The translations under genes were made by a program, and so were the position numbers. This document shows positions 56,113-64,000 of a stretch of DNA of 64,000 nucleotides, in pieces. The stretch spans positions 34,041,441-34,105,440 of the forward strand of contig CATQJL010000316.1 in NCBI GenBank assembly GCA_958299035.1, in the 5' to 3' direction. This DNA is from Cylicocyclus nassatus. Taxonomy: Eukaryota > Nematoda > Chromadorea > Rhabditida > Strongylidae. The notes beneath the pieces were generated by a model. That model was not told where the DNA came from. It saw nothing but the letters and a program-made list of their open reading frames with translations, and did not search any database. How positions within the stretch are numbered: position 1 is the first letter of the stretch; each line of letters begins with the position of its first letter.

Positions 56113-56489
56113 AGAGCTAAGTATTATGTTGCCGTTATGTTCGACAGGACCTTCAAGTAAAGTTATCTTAGGTACATAGTTCAGGGGGGGGGGGTCTTAT
56201 TGACACAGCAATTAGGGGGGGGGGGAGGGGGAGGGGCAGTGATCCATGTGCCACACCTCTTGCTTGTTCCTGCTCATCATCTATTCTATGGTTGGAGCAC
56301 TCGAGAACGCTTCGCGTACATTGCCTAAATAAGCTTGAACTTGTTCTTTTCGTTTGAGGCCGCAAAATTCTAGAGGGAGTAGACTACCAGCATAAACTTG
56401 CTGTTTACATATAAAATTTGCTTGGACCATGTGTGCAAAGCGGTCTTGGGTCTCCTAGTCATGGAATGGATAAAACTTGCCCTGACATA

Positions 56490-56710
56490 AACAAAGAAAA
56501 CGTCATTCAAACGCTACCCAACCCTCGATGGATAAAACGCGTATCTAGTGTCTTATGCTGCACTTACATAAACGCAAAACAGGAACAAACAGAACTTAAA
56601 ATTGTGTCTCAAATAAATGCATTATGTAAGTGAAGTGCAGCATAAGACGCTAGATATGTGTTTCAACCTTCGAGGGTTGGGTAGCGTCTCTTGAATGATG
56701 TTTTCTTTAA
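56490..56710. repeat. Foldback of about 220 bp
   Basis: AAAGAAAACGTCATTCAAAC, GCTACCCAACCCTCG and GTCTTATGCTGCACTTACAT at the left recur inverted at 56,600-56,710. There is no clear target duplication. Confidence 0.75.
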
Positions 56711-57133
56711 GTTGCTGTCCATGTGGGACTTGCGTGAATGTCTCAAAGAGATAAAATGATGCACTTTGCGTTGTTCTTTTGATGTGAAGGCATTTGAGCC
56801 TTCAAATTAGGTAAGTAAATACTTCTTAATCTTGTTTTTTTACTGTTGACTCTCCACAGTCTTATAACGACGAGTTCCTTAAATTTTGGCAAGGGGAGGG
56901 AAGAGTAGAAAAAGAGATTCATCGGTCTGAGGCGCTGCTATGACCGGTGAGATACAATGTTTGATACAGGCCCTGGCCAAGTCTCAAGGCAAGCCTTTTA
57001 TCGGGGACAAAACCTTCACAACAGAGTTGAACCAGAGGTCAAAGGAGATTTCGTTACTAATATTTACCATTGATCTTGTTGAGCCATCACTACTCTCGAT
57101 AATGCAAAGTACAGCCAGCTCATAAAATCTTAC

Positions 57134-59473
57134 CTGTCTGGCAGTACTCTCCCATTTTTGCCTGGGATATCTGCTTACATAATGCATGAAATCTTCGAAC
57201 TGTTCACAGTTGAGATGCAATTTGAATACGTAGTATTTAGTCGCTTCGGGTCTTTCATATCTTCCCAACGTAAATTCATAATCACTTGCCCATGAAGTGG
57301 CCAAAAAGTCAACGTCGCAGTCATACTTCTGAAAAAGGAATCTTGCATTTCAAACAATAGCCCAAAATGAATTTCTTTATTATCTCGATGGAAGTTTACC
57401 TCTATATCATATCAACGTAAACCCCATAACAATGCTGAAAGTCCACTGTGTAAAATGGATGCAGCACCCTTTTGTGGAAGCCAATGTCTGTCTTAGCCTC
57501 TTCGTCATTGACAAAAGATAATGCGATTGGAAAATTCAGAGATATCAATAAAAAAATGCAGATGTGATATCAATAAAAAGTCGAGTGAGGGAACAGTTTG
57601 TATCCTTTCACTAGTACATGAAGCACCTCTTTTTTTCTAAACTCGATGGATATCCAGTGGGAACATGCACTTGTAATCAAAGTGTTATACAAAGTGAAAT
57701 TCAATCAGTTTTGGGATAGCTCGAAATTGTTATAGGTACACGGAATATTTTTGCCTCCATGTTCCTCTCAGACTACAGGTGATAGCACTCGAAGCAAACT
57801 TGTAGAAATAGCGCTAACCCGCTCTAGCAAATGAGCTAGGATTAAATTTTTCACAGTAGCGTCTACTCGATCTCTTTTCTTGATCGGGCAAGTGGTTTCT
57901 TTTCCACGGAATTTTTTGTATTGAAGATCCTCGTAGACCATGCCGATGCAAAAGCTTTGTCAATGTTTGATTCTCACAAATTGAATGTAATAGATGAAGA
58001 TCAATATAAATCCTGAAAGATTAATATAAATCCCGTACAGGAAAGGTAGCTAGCACTTTAAGATGTATTCAGTGTAGGGGTTTTTCCCTCTTTCCATCTT
58101 CCATGTCAATGTGATTTGTTGAACGAGTGGTATAGTCGCTGAAGACTTTCGTTTTACCATGTTTGCTTTTCGCTAGCTTTCAAAATTTTTATTGAGATTT
58201 TCGAAAATGCTTCGACTAGCTGGTAGGGCAAATTTCTTTTTTGAAGCATTGCGGCTTGCCTTTCAGAAGTGAAGTTTATTTATTGAAGTAACCAAATTCT
58301 TATTCAATTTAATGGAATCTCAGTGATGAGCAGTTCGTGTACCATTCGACGCAACTTTTTCTCTATAACTGGTCTTTTCTTTGCGAGGCATGCGAAATTT
58401 GCAGTTAAAATTGCAGTATTTTCAATTTTACAAGTGCGCATTGTCGTACGTTTCAAGATCTTCATATTTTAAAGCGATAATCGTTACATTCTTCACTGGG
58501 TCAGCGGTAGTAATAATCGAATTTTCAAAGCTCGCTTTTCTGAAAATTTTGCACCATGCAGTGCAATTACATGTTATGTGCTTTTTTTTAACTCTTCAAA
58601 CTAATCACAAGATCCCAAAGAGCCAAGAAAATGAAGAATTGCTTTAACTTGCAAAAGATTTGCACGTCTGTTGGATATCAAAGCTATCCCAGAAGTCTCA
58701 AACAAAAATGCGAAAAATAGCAAAATTTTCTTCTCTTTGGCTTCGGCTTCTCTTAAAATGAAAAGTGAAAAGCTTCGATTATTTTACCGCTCGTCACTAG
58801 AATCATATTCGGAACATATTGCTAGAAAGGAGAAGAAATTCTGTATTCTTCTCAAAAAACTTGTTCATCTTTACTCTACTGTATTTGCGTACTGACAAAT
58901 TTTGCACCGACCTAATAAAATCACTTACCCATTTATCCTTGAGGTCAGGGTTGAATATTAGCAAGTAGCGCAACATAGCATCGAAGGAATAGTATTTGAG
59001 CATGAATAACCGCCAGATCTTATTAGAATAATAAGAATGATAAATACAATAGTAAGGGAACATAGGGTCCTGGGGAATATCGCAATTCTTTAGTGTCTTC
59101 GGTGTCTTCGCTTTTTTGAGCACTTCGTCATGGAATTCTTGGGCACTAATATTAATGGGCATAACGTATAATTTTTGCTCCCAATATGACTGCCGTGAGT
59201 AAACAATAAGAACTGCCTGGAATCTGATGTTAGGTAAAAAAACGAGCAGGCCTGCACTTACATTCAAAACAACGAGAAGCTTGAACATGACTATTTGATC
59301 TACACCACTTAGCTGCATATTTGTACCATCACGGATCCAACACATGACTGTTTGGGCTGAATCTACACTTAATTGTTGGAGTGACAGCTTGCACTTTTCA
59401 ACACGTACTGTTCTCATTGTCACTAGCAAGAGGAATCTAGGACGAGTGGGTGTTATGGACACATTCATTTGAT
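57134..59473 (-). CDS. Unrecognised multi-exon gene (three supported exons)
   Basis: Exon 59,473-59,262 contains ATG at 59,468 (MNVSITPTRPRFLLLVTMRT to VMFKLLVVLN) and ends at a GTAAGT donor. After a 45-nt intron ending ATTCCAG, exon 59,216-58,929 reads AVLIVYSRQSYWEQKLYVMP through FMLKYYSFDAMLRYLLIFN to DLKDKW, then GTAAGT. The third exon, 57,328-57,134, follows TTTTTCAG and reads KYDCDVDFLATSWASDYEFT, YVFKLHLNCEQFEDFMHYVS, ending at GTAAGA. All three introns are phase 0, except that the first exon begins with two bases of a split codon. The second and third exons share a pattern (aromatic/hydrophobic-K-x4-FxxxMxxY...KW), suggesting repeated domains. The 1.6-kb intron holds a mariner MITE. 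The 3' end and possible upstream exons are not resolved. Confidence 0.55.
57933..58915. mobile_element. Palindromic mariner-type MITE in an intron
   Basis: The right end, inverted, is TTAGGTCGGTGCAAAATTTG with TA flank; the left end is decayed (CATGCCGATGCAAAAGC). The interior matches the element at 46,012 (TAGGGCAAAxxTTTT, GAGATTTTCGxxxATGCTTC). It ends 13 bases from the splice donor at 58,928. Confidence 0.75.
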
Positions 59474-59623
59474 CTGTTTACTGTAGCCTAGTAGAATTTT
59501 CATTCCGGCTTTGAACTTCTTGTACCGCTCATAAAATACGTCGTTAGAAGTCTTTTTTTGTAATCTTATGTTCCACAAATTTGCTCTTCAAAATTTGCTC
59601 CATGTCCACTTCAATTTTCGATG

Positions 59624-59797
59624 TCAGATATTTGCTTTAGAAAACATTACAATTGTTTTAGCAAAACTAAACTTGCACAGAAGATAGTTAAATAATGGCA
59701 TATAAACTGAGTTGATAATTCTGTTTTTATGGAACCGAAAGTAAAACATAAAGAGATTGCTTCCCATCTCGTCTAGTTTTTGTCCAATGTACGTTAA
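59624..59797 (-). CDS. Candidate exon, same strand as the 57-59 kb gene
   Basis: After TTTTTTTGTTGCAG the frame reads LTYIGQKLDEMGSNLFMFYF and RFHKNRIINSVYMPLFNYLL before a stop at 59,624. The acceptor is strong and the protein has plausible aromatic-rich composition. No donor in the right phase joins it to the exon at 59,473, so its membership is unproven; it may be a last exon of a separate gene. Confidence 0.3.
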   Translation of the reverse strand, partial: LTYIGQKLDEMGSNLFMFYFRFHKNRIINSVYMPLFNYLLCKFSFAKTIVMFSKANI

Positions 59798-59979
59798 CTG
59801 CAACAAAAAAAGCTGCGGAAATACATTGCTTGGCTCATCTTGATCGGCTTATGACCTCCTGTATAGTGTATCCCTGCCAGCTTCCGATAGGTACCTCCGC
59901 AACGCGCCCGCAGCGCATGCCTACAGCGCGCTTTTCGTTTCAGCTCTAGTGAAACTTTTTTGCTCTCCTCTCTCAAGTG

Positions 59980-60990
59980 GCTTTGATCTGTTCTGTAATT
60001 TCTCTATTTTGAATGTAAACGACTATGGCAACCGGTTACCTGGTTACCGGTTTTGAGTATTTATGAGCCTTGACAGTCTTGAACGTTTTTGTTTCGTAAA
60101 CTTCTCGTTTTTTTCCTCGAAAATGAAGAATGTATAGTTTAAGAAAAATCTTTTTCAAAGGTTTCTTCAACAGACAAGTTTGTCTATTCGACCAATTTTG
60201 TGGAGTATAGACGCTTCTACGTATTTTTTTGATGCGCCATTAGAGCTTTGCTTCTACGATCGTGTTCTCTAACTTGAGTTTGATGGGTTTTTTATGAACA
60301 CGGAAGGAAAATGTTTAAAAAGTGATTTTCGACTTTTTCTGCTAATTTTGTTCTATGATTTTCACCCATTACCGATAGTGTTATACTAGCTTCCACGGAA
60401 CTGATTGGAATTTGAGCGCTAGTAAAAGTTGTGAACGCTCTCTTATTGCTTAGGCTTTTCTCAAGTTGAGATCACTGGCTTTCATTTTTTACTTTCCTTT
60501 GCGCGTAGCAATGCTTTTTTATTTGTAAGTGAAATGAAAAGCGTCAAGCCGAGATGCGTTGCGTGTGCGGCGTGAAGGTACCTATGGGAAGCTAGCCGAG
60601 GCACACATTATATGTAAAACATCGTAGGGAAGTTCCATATTGTGGGTTATGGCGCAAAGTACTGTTCGGCTTTTTCAAAACTTTCAAGTACTGATTTCAA
60701 CGCTGTTTATACGCTTGTGATTTTTCTTTTACTGTATATATTTACCAATACTCCAGTAACGATAAAAGTAAACGATACATAAGTAAAAAGCAAGAAAAAA
60801 AGAGTAGATTTTCAACTTTGATGTGCATTTTAGATTGAGCAAAAGCTCTTTGAAATGCACGTATACAAACTCTGTCTCATATGATATTAAGGAGTTCTTT
60901 TCGATTTAGACGCCTTATGTTATAACAGGGAGTTTTTGTTTTCGATTTAGAACATGCTTTTCGAAGAGCGTGAACGGTTGAAAATGCAGC
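59980..60990. other. Intergenic stretch, no gene seen
   Basis: AT-rich sequence between candidate exons. No repeat match or splice-bounded frame was found. Confidence 0.35.
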
Positions 60991-61089
60991 TTGAGCTACA
61001 CGCACAACTTGTTGACTGGCGTGTACTTCGGTTTCATGTTTTTTGGCATAGTAATATCAGAATTACAACTTAATTCCTTTTCGGATGGT

Positions 61090-61311
61090 ACCCGCCTTCG
61101 TATTTCTAAAAGATAAAATGCGCGCTTGTACTTATGCTCAGATAACTCTACATATGCCACACCAGCCGTTTTGCTCCATCCAAGCCTCATCCACGAGTAG
61201 ATTAAGAACTTTACAAAAATAGTTAGCATTCCAAAAGGCCGTTACCTGTTGGTAGGTGCGTGTAGAGATTCCGTGAGGTTCGATGTAGTCATATATTCGT
61301 TCTTTATTCAT
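61090..61311 (-). CDS. Candidate two-exon frame with similarity to the 57-59 kb exons
   Basis: ATG at 61,311 starts MNKERIYDYIEPHGISTRTY then QQ and meets a GTAACG donor at 61,245. A 37-nt intron with a TGCTAAC branch-like motif ends at TGTAAAG, and FLIYSWMRLGWSKTAGVAYV then ELSEHKYKRAFYLLEIRRR follows in phase. The second part resembles the exon at 57,134-57,328 (SW...LG...YV.L). The intron is very short and the end is undefined. A separate upstream frame at 61,598-61,338 (86 codons, basic) may be another exon. Confidence 0.3.
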
Positions 61312-61599
61312 ATAATCTCTGCTGTCTACTTTCTACTTCATGCACTCCGCTCCTCAAACATCTCGAGCTTTCTACTCCAGACCTGAGCCATAGTGACTTC
61401 AGACTTCATCAATACAGCCAGAATTTCAGGAACGGTACGCAAACCTCGTTTTTTCAGTAATGATGATAATGATATTCTCGCTTTGTAGCGATAGTAGTCG
61501 CTAATGCTCTTTGAACTCTTGCTATTGCCTCTCGATCGCTCAAATAATTGATTTTCCGTTTTTGCATGATTCAAAAGCGAATCCTGTCTAATGAACATT

Positions 61600-62200
61600 C
61601 AAAAAACTTATTTATGTACTGTACTGTGAATTCCGGACATACATAGTGTGACGTCTTTGAAGAATGTACGCCATTTGATGATGTAAAAAATGAGCCTTTC
61701 TATAAAAATGAGAAAATGTGAAGCTTTGGAAATCTATCTTATTATCAAGAGTTTGGTATCGAACACCTATTAGCACATTCTTATGCCGTAGACACCACTA
61801 TGCTTAGGAAAGCTTGAAATATCTTCGAATATTTGACTGTCGCATTTAAAGTTTTCTAATCAGCTTTTGAATATTTCGCATTTGACTAATTTAGTCGGAT
61901 GTCAAATGTTTCTTCAACGGATCTAATTGAAACTGATACCACCGAGGATGGATTAGGTTTATTTAAAATTGGAGAACTGATATTTGACTTCTGCATATCA
62001 CTGGATATCTTGAATTTTTAATATTCTACTTTTGTATATACTTCGTTTAGACATTTCGAGTAATTGACTTGCGAATAATTTGCATTCAACTATCTTTTCC
62101 AAAAGATCGAAATCGAAAAAGTATTTGACTTTCGGAAATAGTCGAATGGAAATCAATTACTACGCACTGAAGCAAATGATAATGAACCATTACCTAACCA
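61600..62200. other. AT-rich stretch with ATTTGAC-like units
   Basis: Words such as CGAATATTTGACTGTCGCA and TTTCGCATTTGACTAATT recur loosely. It could be a decayed ATTCG-type array; no ends are seen. Confidence 0.3.
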
Positions 62201-62204
62201 TTTT

Positions 62205-62810
62205 TCCGCGTTCATCCCTTCCCCAACAAAGTACACACTTACGAACGCCAAAGCTCATCTTTGGACTTTTTTTGCAACAAGGCCAAGCACAGGCTAAGTT
62301 GTATAGGCAGCAATGTGTATTAATCTTATGAAAGGTCAGCAGCCCTCAAAGCTGGTATGGCTGCCTTGCAGAAAGCTCTTCAACATATACGCAGCGAAAA
62401 GAGATTTTTCAAACGACAAAATTTGAAGCAGTTCGCGCTTTCACTCTTCCCCCGCATTAAAGTGCGTACGTACGGACGCAAAGCTCATCTTTGGACTTTT
62501 TTTTGCAAAAATGCCAAGCACAAGATAAGTTGTGTTGGCAGCAAAGTGCTACTAATCTTATGAAAGGCCAGCAGCCCTCGACTCTTCAACATATATGCAA
62601 CTAAAAAGATCCTTCAAACCATAATACTTGAAGCATTTTTCGCGCTTTCATCTCTTCCCTCACATAAAGTACGTACGTTCGCACGCTCATCTTTGGACTT
62701 TTTTTTGCAACAGTGCCAAGCACAAGATAAGTTGTGTAGGCAGCAAAGTGCTATAAAACTTATAAGGGCCGGCAAACCTCGAAGCTGGTATAGCTGCCAC
62801 CATGTATAAT
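62205..62810 (+). repeat. Tandem repeat of about 200-240 bp, three units
   Basis: Each unit carries AAGCTCATCTTTGGACTTTT (third unit GCTCATCTTTGGACTTTTTT), GCCAAGCACAxGxTAAGTTGT, GGCAGCAAxGTG and a CTTATxAxxGxCxGCAxxCCTC end. The units start near 62,205, 62,445 and 62,640, and the later ones are slightly shorter. It is non-coding. Confidence 0.75.
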
Positions 62811-62814
62811 ACAC

Positions 62815-63775
62815 GTAATCGCTGTCGGATGCAGAAAGTCCAGGTAGCTTTAAATGCTAAAATTAACACCGCGTAATCTCCTTTGACATAGCAAATTCAT
62901 ATTCAGAATTGGCTGCACATTGGATCTAAGCCAAAATAATGTGTTTTAAGCATTTGTATGCAACATGTTAGGTCAGCTGAAAGTCTCCTATTGTATCATT
63001 ACCGAAGAAATCTATAACTTTCTTTGTCTTTCTCAATCTGCTTAGCATCTTTCCAAACAAAGACGTCCACAGCCTCCCTGTTAACAATCGAACAATTTTC
63101 TTGAAAACCTGCCAAAAGTGAAAGTCAATGACAAGCTCACTCGACCGAAAAACTATTTTTCATTGAAAAACACTAATTTACTGTTATTGCTAAATTTGCG
63201 AAGGTTTTATACAGCACATGTATGGGTAAAGTAGTGTAGGAATCAAAGCCTACCAATATCAATTATTATGTCCCTACTATTGACAAAATACAGTAAGCGC
63301 GCATGTGATTTCCCGCATGTGCCTATGATATGAGTGAGCAAGGAGGGTATGTGGAATTTCTTGCAGCGAGGATTCTTCCTAAGGCCCTGGACATACCTCT
63401 CGCGACTTTACTCGTCACGTGATTTGGTCATTTGCTAGATCTCTTCAAAGTCAACACTCGCAGATCACAAATCATCACAAACGCTTGGTGTATTCAACTT
63501 TTATGGGTCGATAATATGTGCCATTTTAAGCGTGCTCAAATTGAGTTCGCGACGAGTAAGCAACTGGAGTTTTGTCAAGTCGCGTCGCCACTGAAATTGC
63601 GTGAGGTGTACCAAAACCTAAGTGCGAATGCTTATAAACAGCTGGCTTGGCGGCTGGAAGACGAAGCTTTGTGACCTAATCAAGGCCGCTCGCGCGCGTG
63701 CTCTCTGACCATTCTCTAGCTTAAGTAGACCACGAAGCCCCACCCTCCAACCGCCAATCCAGAATCAAAAGGTTA
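62815..63775. other. Intergenic stretch, no gene assigned
   Basis: An 80-codon plus-strand frame at 63,432-63,674 has a charged C-terminus but no splice support or family match. Nothing else is recognised. Confidence 0.35.
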
Positions 63776-63778
63776 ATA

Positions 63779-64000
63779 TTGTTTGACTATTGATATCTCT
63801 CTCCTCCAAGGTCCTTTGTTGACCACTAAGTGTCATTCTGTAGAGCCGACTTTAGCATAGATCTACAGTATGCAGCAAACCGATCACCTATAATAGGACT
63901 ACAACAGTTTGAGCACACAGCGACAGTGGGGATGACGCTTTCGTGCTGAGTAATGTGTTATTAAACAGCGTAATTCGCAAAGGTTTCGGGTTTTTTCCTA
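63779..64000. mobile_element. Partial GGGTGTCCC-family MITE at the window edge
   Basis: TGTCATTCTGTAGAGCCGAC, then GATCTACAGTATGCAGCAAA and CCGATCACC, follow the order of the left arm of copies 1-4. The terminal GGGTGTCCC is not visible and the right arm lies beyond the window. Confidence 0.5.

Overview
The window is gene-poor nuclear DNA from a eukaryote, most likely a nematode. This is inferred from four things: a 22-nt block matching nematode spliced leader SL1 at 20 of 22 positions and followed directly by GT (48,176); short introns (45-195 nt) with TTTCAG-type acceptors and GTAAGT/GTGAGT donors; an RTE-type and a jockey/CR1-type non-LTR retrotransposon; and many mariner- and hAT-type miniature elements. 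No rRNA operon, bacterial-style operon or CRISPR array is visible. No species can be named from the sequence alone.

Layout. 1-8.3 kb: old diverged repeats (a roughly 2-kb unit present twice, at about 1.1-3.0 and 4.95-6.4 kb) plus a foldback at 6.4 kb. 8.3-13.2 kb: a foldback carrying an ATTCG-rich terminal-inverted-repeat (TIR) element, a second foldback, and a mariner-type element with two palindromic elements inside it. 13.4-16.9 kb: a hAT-type element with a broken transposase. 17-27 kb: foldbacks, TA-flanked palindromic MITEs, a jockey fragment split by a hAT MITE, and a second ATTCG element. 27.2-33.7 kb: several elements nested in one another, with a spliced gene fragment between the arms of one of them. 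33.7-38.9 kb: unassigned sequence and old repeats. 38.9-42.5 kb: a decayed jockey/CR1 element on the minus strand. 42.9-53.4 kb: a block bounded by GC-rich inverted terminal arrays, holding MITEs, an exon pair, the SL1-like locus and an RTE copy. 54-56.7 kb: TTAA-flanked miniature elements and foldbacks. 56.9-61.3 kb: exons of an unrecognised minus-strand gene with a mariner MITE in an intron. 61.6-64 kb: tandem repeats and part of another MITE.

Most annotated sequence is transposon-derived. A striking theme is that many different families (mariner, hAT, Mutator-like, TTAA and unclassified) occur as nearly full-length palindromes. Host coding content is limited to three sets of spliced exons (30.1-31.5, 47.6-48.1 and 57.1-59.5 kb) and a small ORF with a poly(A) signal (21.7 kb); none belongs to a family I recognise. 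Repeat alignments were made by eye, so arm boundaries are approximate unless a target duplication is given.
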